Source: Gimibacter soli
GTDB taxonomy: Bacteria; Pseudomonadota; Alphaproteobacteria; Sphingomonadales; Kordiimonadaceae
Reading direction: 5' to 3'
NCBI RefSeq assembly: GCF_028463845.1
Contig: NZ_CP116805.1
Span: forward strand, 1,178,001 to 1,242,000
Length of the DNA: 64,000 nucleotides
Part shown: positions 52,205 through 61,026 of the stretch, one piece after another
Numbering within the stretch: position 1 is the first letter of the stretch
Layout of the letters: each line of letters opens with the position of its first letter
The notes under the pieces: model-generated
Seen by the model: the letters and a program-made list of their open reading frames with translations, nothing else
Databases searched by the model: none
What the model was told of the DNA's origin: nothing
Position numbers and translations under genes: made by a program

Positions 52205-52389
52205 GGCTCTTTCTGGTCTCTGAACAACTGGCTGCTGCGTCTTTCAAGCACCCGAAACTGGCTGGTGGCAAAGACAAACGCCGTCCATGACGAAAACCAA
52301 ATGTTCGCCAAATCTTGCTGATACGGGGTCGCGGATAGGGTGCACTGACCCTGATTCATTGGTGTGCGTCATCCAAGGAGGAAACAGAC

Positions 52390-52920
52390 TTGCTTTCGCC
52401 GCTCTACCGGCTTGCTGCTGCGCTTGTTGTCACTGTCGCCATCGGGGCGTCCGTTGCCTCGCAGATGGTACAGAAGACAGACACGGAAACACCCGTGCTG
52501 ATCGGCGTGACGCGCGCGGTGGAAATCGCCGAGGCGGCACTGAATGCCAATCTGTTGCGTGCTGATCTCAATACGCGCGATGACAAGCTGACCTATCAGA
52601 TCGATCTCGCCAAGGCCGGGGAATATTTCCGTGTCTGGATCGATGCGAAAGACGGCGAGCTTGTGAAGGCCGACAAGCCCTTCTCGTCAAATCTCTGGGC
52701 CGACCTTTTCGATGGTGGTCGCCTGAAGGCGGCGGCGACCATGCCACCCGCGGGTCCGCGCCTCCGCGCGCTCGAAGCCGAGGTTCGCGGCAAGGTGCAG
52801 CATGTGCGTTTTGACTTGGAAGACAATCGCGCCCAATATGAGATCGATGTCACGACAGGCGCGGGCACGGCGGAACTTGTGCTGGATGCCTTGTCGGGAG
52901 AACAGTCGCCGCGCCGCTGA
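52390..52920 (+). CDS. PepSY-domain periplasmic protein
   Basis: This 176-residue protein has an N-terminal membrane or signal segment (residues 3-22) and two PepSY-like repeats (about residues 35-98 and 108-172: AVEIAEAALNANLL...TYQIDLAKAGEYFRVWIDAKDGEL and LEAEVRGKVQHVRFDLEDNRAQYEIDVTTGAGTAELVLDALSGE). PepSY proteins inhibit proteases or feed signals to two-component systems. The start is TTG at 52390 behind a strong AAGGAGG site. It is 38 bases ahead of the response regulator and likely forms one operon with the kinase. Confidence 0.88.
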   Translation: MLSPLYRLAAALVVTVAIGASVASQMVQKTDTETPVLIGVTRAVEIAEAALNANLLRADLNTRDDKLTYQIDLAKAGEYFRVWIDAKDGELVKADKPFSSNLWADLFDGGRLKAAATMPPAGPRLRALEAEVRGKVQHVRFDLEDNRAQYEIDVTTGAGTAELVLDALSGEQSPRR

Positions 52921-52957
52921 CAGGCCGCCAGGGTTCAAGTTTCTATAGAGGAAATCG

Positions 52958-53635
52958 GTGCAGATACTGCTGGTGGAAGACGACAACCGCGTGGCCGACC
53001 ATGTGGTGAAAGGCCTGCGTGAAGCCGGCCATATGATCGAGCGGGTCGCTGACGGCAAGAAGGCGCTCTATATGACCGCTGCCGAAAGCTATGATGTCAT
53101 CATCCTTGATCGCATGCTGCCGAATGTGGACGGCCTGACCATCCTGAAAACCATGCGGGCCGCCGAAGACAATACGCCTGTATTGCTCCTCAGTGCCCTT
53201 GGCGAGGTCGACGACCGGGTGAAGGGCCTGCGCGCCGGGGCCGACGATTATCTCGCCAAGCCCTTCTCCTTTTCCGAGCTTCTGGCGCGTGTCGAGGTGC
53301 TGGCACGCCGGGGGCCGGTCACGGTTGAGAAAACCACCCTCACCGTCATGGATCTCAGCATCGACCTGCTGGCCCATGAAGTGGTGCGCGACGGCAAGCG
53401 GATCGACCTGACAACCCGCGAATTCCGCATCCTTGAATATTTGGCCCGCAACATGGGCCGGGTGGTCACGCGCTCGATGCTTCTCGAAAAAGTGTGGGAC
53501 TATCATTTCGACCCCCAGACAAACATCATCGACCAGCATGTCAGCCGCCTGCGCCAGAAAGTGGACAAGGGCTTTGCCGAACAGCTAATCCATACCGTGC
53601 GGGGCACGGGCTATATGATCCGTCCGCCGGTCTGA
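52958..53635 (+). CDS. OmpR-family response regulator
   Basis: This 225-residue regulator has a receiver domain (Asp8/Asp9 and phospho-acceptor Asp51 in VIILDRMLPNVDG, Lys in DDYLAKPFSF) and a C-terminal OmpR winged helix (DLTTREFRILEYLARNMGRVVTRSMLLEKVWDYHFDPQTNIIDQHVSRLRQKVD). The start is GTG with GAGG six bases ahead. It works with the kinase that begins one base after its stop. Confidence 0.95.
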   Translation: MQILLVEDDNRVADHVVKGLREAGHMIERVADGKKALYMTAAESYDVIILDRMLPNVDGLTILKTMRAAEDNTPVLLLSALGEVDDRVKGLRAGADDYLAKPFSFSELLARVEVLARRGPVTVEKTTLTVMDLSIDLLAHEVVRDGKRIDLTTREFRILEYLARNMGRVVTRSMLLEKVWDYHFDPQTNIIDQHVSRLRQKVDKGFAEQLIHTVRGTGYMIRPPV

Positions 53636-53636
53636 C

Positions 53637-55031
53637 ATGCGCACGTCCCAACCGAATTTCCTGACCTACCTGCGGTTCAGCTTCACTTTCCGCCTGGCAG
53701 TCATTTATGTCGCCATGTTCATGGTATCCTTCGGCATTCTCATCGCGCTCAGTTACTGGAGCATGGTGATGCGGCCCTATGATGATGTGCTCCAACGGGT
53801 GAGCGGCGAGATGGATGATCTTGCCTACGCCTATGTGGTCGGCGGCGAGGATATCCTGATCAATGCCCTTGTGAAGCGGGTGGATTTTCCGTCCGACCGC
53901 AAGGCGTTTCATGTGTTTCTCGACAAGGACGGCAACCGGCGCACGGGCAACCTGCCAAGCTGGCCGAACCCGCCGCAACTGGGGCCGGTCGAGATCGAAG
54001 CTGATCGCTATTTCGGTGGTGATGAGATCGATTTTCAGGCGCTGTCGCTGGACCGCGTTTTTGCCGATGGCGCCCGCCTGATCGTTGGCCGCGATATCGA
54101 GGACATTGCCGAACGCCGCGAAACATTGATCGAAGGTCTTGTCTGGAGCGGGGTGCTGGCCATCGTTCTTGGCGGGGTTGGCGGCATCTTCATGAGCATG
54201 GCGGTGGGCAAGCGGATTGAATCGATCAGCGATGCGGCCCGCAAAGTGATCGAGGGAGACCTCAGCGGCCGGGTCGAGATGACTGGTGCGAAGGACGATT
54301 TCGACCGGCTGGCCGAAACCCTGAACATGATGCTGTCGCGGATCGAAACCTCGATGGAGGCGATCAGCCGGGTGTCGGATAGCGTCGCGCACGAGCTTCG
54401 CCTGCCGCTGTCGCGCTTGCATGCCGATCTGGAAGATCTCGCGGCGGCGGCAGACAAGGGCCAGCCGGTTGCCGGTATGGTCGACACGGCCATTGCCGAG
54501 ACCGACCGGCTGAAATCGGTGTTTGAATCCCTCCTGCGGATCGCCCGGATCGAAACGGGGCGGCATTCGATTGAACGGGAAGAGGTCGATCTCGTCCATC
54601 TCGTTAACGACGCGGTCGATCTGTATCAGCCTGAAGCCGAAGGCCATGCCTTGCATCTGGCTGTCGCATTGCCGGGCCAGATGATTGTGCGGGGGGATGC
54701 CAACCTTCTGTTCCAGATGATGTCCAACCTGCTTGATAACGCCATCAAGTTTGCGCGGCAGGGCAGCGTGATCGCGATCGATCTGACTTCAGGGGAAGGC
54801 GTCGCGCGGTTCATCGTTGAAAACGAGGGGGCAGGCATCCCGCCGGAGCACCGCCAGCGGGTCACCGAGCGCTTCTACCGGGTCGAAGATACCCCGTCGC
54901 AAGGGCTGGGCCTTGGGCTGACACTCGTGAAAGTGACGGCAGAAGCCCATGGCGGTCAGCTTGAATTTGCGGATACCGACCGGGGCTTTGCCGTGGTCGT
55001 CACATTGCCGCTATCCGACGTGCGCGACTAA
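53637..55031 (+). CDS. HAMP-type sensor histidine kinase
   Basis: This 464-residue protein has two membrane helices (about residues 15-40 and 170-192) flanking a periplasmic sensor region, a HAMP domain (about 192-245), a dimerisation domain with phospho-His252 (VAHELRLPLSRL, with Leu for the usual Thr after HELR) and an HATPase domain (NLLDNAIKFARQG, GLGLGLTLVKV). It should phosphorylate the OmpR regulator, and the PepSY protein is a likely periplasmic partner of its sensor loop. Its stop overlaps the TamB stop by four bases. Confidence 0.94.
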   Translation: MRTSQPNFLTYLRFSFTFRLAVIYVAMFMVSFGILIALSYWSMVMRPYDDVLQRVSGEMDDLAYAYVVGGEDILINALVKRVDFPSDRKAFHVFLDKDGNRRTGNLPSWPNPPQLGPVEIEADRYFGGDEIDFQALSLDRVFADGARLIVGRDIEDIAERRETLIEGLVWSGVLAIVLGGVGGIFMSMAVGKRIESISDAARKVIEGDLSGRVEMTGAKDDFDRLAETLNMMLSRIETSMEAISRVSDSVAHELRLPLSRLHADLEDLAAAADKGQPVAGMVDTAIAETDRLKSVFESLLRIARIETGRHSIEREEVDLVHLVNDAVDLYQPEAEGHALHLAVALPGQMIVRGDANLLFQMMSNLLDNAIKFARQGSVIAIDLTSGEGVARFIVENEGAGIPPEHRQRVTERFYRVEDTPSQGLGLGLTLVKVTAEAHGGQLEFADTDRGFAVVVTLPLSDVRD

Positions 55032-58000
55032 TATTCCCAGAACCATTTCAGCCGCAGACGGTTGCCGGGGGCAGCACCCGCTTCGCTTTCCAGAAGCAGC
55101 CGGTCGGTGAGGTTGATCTTCAGCCGGGTCGTCGTCTCGTTGCGGGTTGGTGCGGTTTCGACCTCAAGGTAAATATTGTCGGTCAGATATTTGCCGCCGG
55201 TGATCAGCGTTTCATCGCCGTTTTCCCCGCCGCTGATCACCGCCAGATTATCAAGACCCAGCCGGCGTCCGATCCCGCCTGTCAGGCTGCTGGAGCGACC
55301 ACTGCGCAGTCCCTCTGCGGCGACCGCGAGTTCGGCGAACTGCAGCGCCGACATTTCACTGACCGACCGGCCGAACAGGATGCGGGCGAGAATTTCATCT
55401 TCGGGCAGTGCCGGGGTGGAGCTCAGCACAAAGCTTGGCGCCGAGGGGCGCCCGCTGATCTGCATGTTGGCGGTGATGCCCGGTGCCGGCAGTGTGGCGC
55501 GCATGGAAAGATCGGGGTCGATGCCCTTGCGGCCGCTGAAGGTGATGCGCCCGTCTGCCAGCGTGAAACGCTTTGAAGCGAAGGTGAAGGTGCCGTTCTT
55601 CAACCGCATCTGGCCGGTGATGCGGGGATCGGCTGACGTGCCCTTGACCTGCAGGTTACCCGTCCATTCGCTTTCAAGCCCGCGGCCGCTGAACTGGAAG
55701 CGGTCGGCGATATCGACCTTGAGATCGAAACTGGTGGGGGCTGCCTGCATCGGGGCTGTGGCGGCTGCTTCGCTGTCTTCGGCAATCCCGTTGACCTCGG
55801 TTACCTCGATTTCCACCACAGAAGGCGGCAGTTCGCGCGGCATGCGAACCCGCACGGGCCCGGTCTTGATGGTGCCGGTGAGGCTCGCCTTGCGGTTCTC
55901 GCGAACATAGGAAAGATCGGCGCTTGCTTTCGCGTCGAGGGTTTCGAGCTGCGCCACGTGGAAATCTGCAAGGCTCAGTTTCAGCGATCCCGGGAAATCG
56001 AAGTCGGGTGTCAGCGTGAAGGCCCCAACGCCTGAAAGCTTACCTTTCTCGCCGTCAGTGGCTTCAAGCCGGGTCAGTTCTACCCTGTCCTGCGTGCCGG
56101 TCAGTTCAAGCGCCGTGATATCGGCCTTGAGGCCGAGGCGTTCATACTCATAGCGCCCGTTTGTCAGGCTGATGCGGCCATCGAAGCGCGGGTCGTTTGC
56201 TGTGCCGGCGAGCGTCAGGGTGCCCTTGAAGTCACCCCCCAGATAATGATCGGGCCGCCGGGCAAGCGCCCAGAGCGGCGTGATATCACCCTTCCAGTCC
56301 AGCCGGGCGGCAACGGGCGCGTTGCCATCAAGCCTGACGACCGCACCATCAACCTGATAGGGCAGCCGGGCGGTGATCCGGCCCTGCTCGGCTGCGCCCT
56401 GCAGGATGCGTCCGGCGACGTTGAGCGTGCCTTCGGTGGCGGTTCCTTCCAGCTGCATGTCATAGGCATCGGGCCCAACAAGGTCGCCGCTCAGCAGGCT
56501 GACCTTGGCAAGCGTCAGCTTCAGCGTGCCGGTGAAATCCTCGGCTGAGGGCTGCGTGTCGATTTCAGCCGAAAGCGTGCCGCCCGCCACAAGCCCGGGG
56601 GCGAGAAGATTGAGCGCGGTCAGGTCCAGCCCGTTTGCTGACAGGCGGATGGCGGGCAGGTTGCCGCTATGGCCCATCACCTGACCCCTCACCGTGCCGC
56701 CCGCCAGCATCAGGTCGGGGATATCAAGCGTCCAGTTTTCGCCGCGCGTGAGGACGAGCGGGGATGGTGTCTCTGCCGTCATCTCGCCGTAGCGTGCCTT
56801 GAGGTTTGCCGTGATGGTCTCGCCTGCTGGGTTGAGGCCGAGCGTCGCTGAAAATTCCCGCACCCAGTTGCCGGCAGCTGCCAGCTGGATGGGTGTGGCT
56901 GCCGTCGAATCTGCGCTGAGATCAATGCGGTTGATCCGCTGGGCGCCCTGAACAAACCCTTCGGCTTTCAGTGTGCCAGCATAGGCGGCGCCGGTCAGGT
57001 CAAGGTCGAACGACCCTTCCGCTGTCCGCAGCCGAATGGGGAAGCGGCCGGGCACAAGGATGCGCAGCTTTTCTGCCGCCAGCGTCGCTGTCACCTTGCC
57101 GTTTGCATAGGTGGCATCAATATGCCCGCTACCGCGCACGGTTTCGGAACTCTTGGCCAGATTGAACTGCATGCTTGCGGCCATTTCGCCACCCTCCGGC
57201 TGGCTGAGGCTGCCCTTGCCGATAAGAAGTGGCGTTTTCAGCCGGATATCGGGCAGCGAAATGCCGCCTTCCAGATCGAAAGGCGAGGTGACGCCCACAG
57301 GCCCAAGCCGCGACTGGGCTGTCAGTGTGAAATTGCCCTTCGCACCACCGTTCAGCGTTGCATTCGCCTGCACATCGCTGAGCGTGATGCCATAGCCTTC
57401 CACCCGGGCGAGGGAGGAGCTGACTTGCAGGTCCAGCGCATCCACTGGCCCGTCGGCGGAAAGGGTGACGGTCAGTCCGTCAGGCAGTTCCACCGCATCG
57501 CCGGTAAGTGGCACCATATCTTTCAGCTCGACCGTTGCGGCGAGATTGATCCGTTGCCCGGTCGTATCATAAGCCCCTGCAGCCTTGGCGGCGATAAGCG
57601 GCGCGGTCAGCAGAGCGTCCGTGAAGTCGATCCGGCCATCCTCGAACGCGGCCTTCAGTTCCAGCCTCGGGGCGTCACCGATAAGCGCCGCGAGGCGGGG
57701 GTTGGCGAGCTTCAGCCCGTCCCCTGTGCCGTTCACGGTAAAGGCAAAGCCACTGCCCGCCGGTTCGGCTGAAAGCGCGACATCGAGGCGTCCGCCTGTG
57801 ATCTGTCCGCCGCCAAATTCGGCAAGGAACGCGGGCAGCAGGGTGACGGTGCCGTTTGCAACAGCCACGTCCGCACCTTGGCCGCGGGCCATCAGCCCCT
57901 TCGCTGTCAGCCAGTTGGAGGCGAGATCGGAAACCGAGAAAGACCAAGTCTTGTCATCGAGATCAGCGCGCCACACGGCATCAAGTCGGTCGAGCGTCAA

Positions 58001-59083
58001 GGATCGGTCCATCAGGCGGGCCCGCTGATCCTGCGCCCTGATGGCGCCTTCCATCAGGCCGTTCTCAAGCCCAAGGGTGCCTTCCAGTGCGGGCTTTTCC
58101 AGCGCAAGGCTTTTCGCCACCAAAGCATCCGCCGCGAACTGCCAGGCGAGATCGAGCCTCGTGCGGGTGAGGGTCAGCTTGCCGGTGAGGAGTGGGCTGG
58201 AAACACGGATATCCTCGCGGGCCACCGCAGGCAGCATCACGCGGATATCGGCGGCATCAAGAAGCGGCTTTCCTGCAAGGTTGAAGGGGCCATTCACGGC
58301 CAGCGCGACATCGTCACCGTGCAGCGACAGCGCGAGCGTGCCGGCCCCCTTGTTGAACCCGTCGATCTTTGCGGCAAGCGTCAGGTCATGGGCGCGTTCG
58401 AGCATTATCCCGCCAAGCTCGGCAACAAGACCATCGGGCTCTGCCCTGATACCGCCGTCGATGGTGATAGCCCCGGCTTCAGCTTCGCTTATCGCGAGAC
58501 TGATCCGGTCGCCCGTACCATCCGCGGCGAGCGTCAGGCGGCCGGCGAGTGTTTCAGGGTCCAGCTGGAGCCCCGCGGCCTGAAGACTGTAGGTGTTTTC
58601 CTCGAAGCGGACGTCCAGATCGACCTGCCCGACTTGCAGGCCGAAGGGCAAGGCAGGCAGTAGTGGCCCGCCCGGCGCCTTCTCGCCGCCCTTCGGCATA
58701 CGGTTCAGCGTCATTGGGGCGCCGTCCAGCGCAGCGATCTCCAGCCGGTTGTCGGTCAGGAGGGCGACAGGCGACCAGTCAAGGCGCAACTCCGGCGCGT
58801 CAAGCCAGATGCCGTTTGCGTCTGCGATCGTCAAGCCTTGCGCTGTCAGGTTGGTGAAAGGATCGCCTTGCAGGCTGGCGATTTCGATATCGAGCGTTTC
58901 GCTGTCGAAACGACTGGAAAGCGTGCGGGCAAGCCAGTCAAGCCCCGGCGGTGTGCGCAGCCATATATAGCCGCCGGTAACGCCACCCGCGGCCAGCAAC
59001 AGAAGAATGCCGAGCGCGAGCGTCAGCCGCCGCATCAGGCGGGGCAGGCGGCTTGGTGCCTTCATTGTTTCAGCCGCGCTCAA
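55028..59083 (-). CDS. tamB: Translocation and assembly module subunit TamB
   Basis: This 1351-residue protein has an N-terminal membrane anchor (about residues 15-42), a very long repetitive beta-helical (AsmA/DUF490-like) periplasmic body and the conserved C-terminal DUF490 domain (about 1010-1351, with ILARILFGRSVSEMSALQFAEL and the terminal LRLKWFWEY). TamB spans the periplasm and works with TamA in outer membrane protein assembly and lipid transport. TTG at 59083 overlaps the TamA stop (TTGA) with AGGAC ahead; ATG at 59065 is the alternative. Confidence 0.93.
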   Translation of the reverse strand: MSAAETMKAPSRLPRLMRRLTLALGILLLLAAGGVTGGYIWLRTPPGLDWLARTLSSRFDSETLDIEIASLQGDPFTNLTAQGLTIADANGIWLDAPELRLDWSPVALLTDNRLEIAALDGAPMTLNRMPKGGEKAPGGPLLPALPFGLQVGQVDLDVRFEENTYSLQAAGLQLDPETLAGRLTLAADGTGDRISLAISEAEAGAITIDGGIRAEPDGLVAELGGIMLERAHDLTLAAKIDGFNKGAGTLALSLHGDDVALAVNGPFNLAGKPLLDAADIRVMLPAVAREDIRVSSPLLTGKLTLTRTRLDLAWQFAADALVAKSLALEKPALEGTLGLENGLMEGAIRAQDQRARLMDRSLTLDRLDAVWRADLDDKTWSFSVSDLASNWLTAKGLMARGQGADVAVANGTVTLLPAFLAEFGGGQITGGRLDVALSAEPAGSGFAFTVNGTGDGLKLANPRLAALIGDAPRLELKAAFEDGRIDFTDALLTAPLIAAKAAGAYDTTGQRINLAATVELKDMVPLTGDAVELPDGLTVTLSADGPVDALDLQVSSSLARVEGYGITLSDVQANATLNGGAKGNFTLTAQSRLGPVGVTSPFDLEGGISLPDIRLKTPLLIGKGSLSQPEGGEMAASMQFNLAKSSETVRGSGHIDATYANGKVTATLAAEKLRILVPGRFPIRLRTAEGSFDLDLTGAAYAGTLKAEGFVQGAQRINRIDLSADSTAATPIQLAAAGNWVREFSATLGLNPAGETITANLKARYGEMTAETPSPLVLTRGENWTLDIPDLMLAGGTVRGQVMGHSGNLPAIRLSANGLDLTALNLLAPGLVAGGTLSAEIDTQPSAEDFTGTLKLTLAKVSLLSGDLVGPDAYDMQLEGTATEGTLNVAGRILQGAAEQGRITARLPYQVDGAVVRLDGNAPVAARLDWKGDITPLWALARRPDHYLGGDFKGTLTLAGTANDPRFDGRISLTNGRYEYERLGLKADITALELTGTQDRVELTRLEATDGEKGKLSGVGAFTLTPDFDFPGSLKLSLADFHVAQLETLDAKASADLSYVRENRKASLTGTIKTGPVRVRMPRELPPSVVEIEVTEVNGIAEDSEAAATAPMQAAPTSFDLKVDIADRFQFSGRGLESEWTGNLQVKGTSADPRITGQMRLKNGTFTFASKRFTLADGRITFSGRKGIDPDLSMRATLPAPGITANMQISGRPSAPSFVLSSTPALPEDEILARILFGRSVSEMSALQFAELAVAAEGLRSGRSSSLTGGIGRRLGLDNLAVISGGENGDETLITGGKYLTDNIYLEVETAPTRNETTTRLKINLTDRLLLESEAGAAPGNRLRLKWFWEY

Positions 59084-60861
59084 AAGCTTTGTCCTATGCC
59101 AATATAAAGGGTGATGGCGCTTTCGCCTTCGCGGCGGTCAAGCGGGGTCGCGATATCGATCCGGATGGGCGCGAAGGCGGTGTAATAGCGGAAGCCAAGC
59201 CCCGTGCCGAAGCGCAATTCATTGAACTGCGGCCAGCGGTCGGCATAGATGGCGCCCCCATCAATGAAGGCGACGACCCCCATCGTCTCGCTGAACTTGG
59301 CCCGCGCCTCGAACGCCATCTCAAATACGGAGCGCCCGCCGACCGGATCACCGTCGGCGTCTTTCGGGCCCAGCCCCTGATAGGAGAAGCCCCGGACGGA
59401 CCCGCCGCCGCCGGCGAAGAAACGTTCGCTTTCGGGTATCTGGTCCTGCGACGGCCCGGCGATGGTGCCAAGGCGGATACGCCCGGCCAGCGTCAGCGGG
59501 CTTTCGGGTGAGGGCTTCCAATAGGTGGATGCCTTTATCTCGTTGATCAGGAACAGATAATTATCGTCGATCACCGAAATGCCGGGCTGCAGGCGCAGGT
59601 TCACGCGCACGCCGCGGGTGGGGTCCAATAGTGCATCGGTTGTGTCAAAGGCAAGGCCGAGCGGCAGGCCGGCGAAGACGAACGTATCGCCCGAGCCGTC
59701 CTCGCGGATGTCAGATGCCTTCACCTGCGCGCCTGCGGTGGCGATCAGGTGGCTGTTCAGCCGGCGCTCGATCCCGAGATAGGCTTCGCCGAGGTTGGAG
59801 GTATAGGCCGGAAGGTCCTCGCGACCGATTTTTCCGCGCGCCACCAGCGTTTGGCCGTAGCGCCGGAAATGCGGCTTGCGCCATTCGCTTGCCAGCGTCT
59901 GTTCGCTCTCCCCGGCGGTCAGGGTCAGCTTCAGCATGTTGCCGGTGCCGCCGATGTTGCGGTGGGTCCAGCTGGCTTCCAGCTCTGCCCCTTCGCCTGT
60001 CGAATAGCCGGCGCCAAGTTCGATCCGCCGGGGCGGGGCTTCCTCGGTTGTCACCACCACATCGATGGTACTATCGGCATTCGGCTCCGGCGCCCAGTTC
60101 AACAGGACAAGGCGAAAGAGCCCGGTCGCCTGCAGGCGTTTCTGATATTCGCCGAGCGCGGAGGGTCTGGCGATATCGCCGGCCTTCCAGGGGTGCAGCC
60201 GTTCCAGATAGCCGGTCTTGCTACGATCCAGCCCCTCAAAGCGGACGTTGCCGAAACGCAGTTCCGGGCCTGCCTTCAAAGGGTAGGTGACGGCCACGCT
60301 GCGGGCGGCGTGATCCACCACCACTTTGCGTTCATCCGCTGTGGCAAGCGGGTGACCTGCCTCCATCAAGGCATTCAGTGCGGCGTTTTCGGCTGCAACG
60401 ATGGCGATGGATTCAGCGGGCGCCCCGATGGCCAGAATTGGCGCCGCCTTCTCGCGCGCCAATGGTTCGAGCGCGGCATCTGTATCGAAGGTCAGGCTGG
60501 CGACCGGGTAAACGGTGCCGGTGACAACAACAAGGCGAATGACGACCGCTTCGGGCGTGCGGCGGGTGCTTTCGTCCACGAGCGCGCCATAGAAGCCCTC
60601 GGCGCGGAGGATGCGTTCGAACATCGCGCGGTCGTCTTTCATCAGAGCTTCAATCCGCGCGAGCGAGCGGAAGCATTCGCCTTCCTCTTCCTGCAGGCGG
60701 GAAACGCTGGTGAGAAGCTCGCGCACTTCCTGCCGGGCGGCACCCCGGACCTGAAGGTTGAAATCGAGCTTCAAGCCGTCGTCGCACGGCGCTGCCTCGG
60801 CGGCCGCAGCGGTGAGCGGCCACAGGATGAGGGCAGCGATCCAGCTTTTCAGACGTGACAC
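59080..60861 (-). CDS. tamA: Omp85-family outer membrane assembly protein TamA
   Basis: This 593-residue protein has a signal peptide (SRLKSWIAALILWPLTAAAAEAAP), POTRA domains (about residues 30-250, including VASLTFDTDAAL and LRFGNVRFEGL) and a 16-strand Omp85 barrel (about 285-593) with the lid motif VRGFSYQGLGPKD and the terminal strand ITLYIGIGQSF. GTG at 60861 follows AGGAT; a longer frame to 60984 would precede the signal peptide and is not favoured. It is coupled to tamB downstream. Confidence 0.93.
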   Translation of the reverse strand: MSRLKSWIAALILWPLTAAAAEAAPCDDGLKLDFNLQVRGAARQEVRELLTSVSRLQEEEGECFRSLARIEALMKDDRAMFERILRAEGFYGALVDESTRRTPEAVVIRLVVVTGTVYPVASLTFDTDAALEPLAREKAAPILAIGAPAESIAIVAAENAALNALMEAGHPLATADERKVVVDHAARSVAVTYPLKAGPELRFGNVRFEGLDRSKTGYLERLHPWKAGDIARPSALGEYQKRLQATGLFRLVLLNWAPEPNADSTIDVVVTTEEAPPRRIELGAGYSTGEGAELEASWTHRNIGGTGNMLKLTLTAGESEQTLASEWRKPHFRRYGQTLVARGKIGREDLPAYTSNLGEAYLGIERRLNSHLIATAGAQVKASDIREDGSGDTFVFAGLPLGLAFDTTDALLDPTRGVRVNLRLQPGISVIDDNYLFLINEIKASTYWKPSPESPLTLAGRIRLGTIAGPSQDQIPESERFFAGGGGSVRGFSYQGLGPKDADGDPVGGRSVFEMAFEARAKFSETMGVVAFIDGGAIYADRWPQFNELRFGTGLGFRYYTAFAPIRIDIATPLDRREGESAITLYIGIGQSF

Positions 60862-60969
60862 GCGCAAATCCTGATTGAAGGCAAACAGATAGGCCAAGCC
60901 TAAAAGGTGCAATGAATTGAGACAAGCAATGCTGCAGCGATGTGGCAGGAAAGCGGCGAAACCACAAAA

Positions 60970-60983
60970 TGGTTGCGCTAACA
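60970..60983. promoter_or_regulatory. CGC-centred near-palindrome upstream of the acetylesterase gene
   Basis: TGGTTGCGCTAACA is nearly self-complementary (TGTTAGCGCAACCA on the other strand) and lies 44 bases before the esterase start. Its form resembles operators of LacI-family sugar repressors in related alphaproteobacteria. Only one copy was noticed here. Confidence 0.4.
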
Positions 60984-61026
60984 TTTTTCGGCGCTAGGCT
61001 GTTGGAACCAGTCCGGAGGGGGCCTG

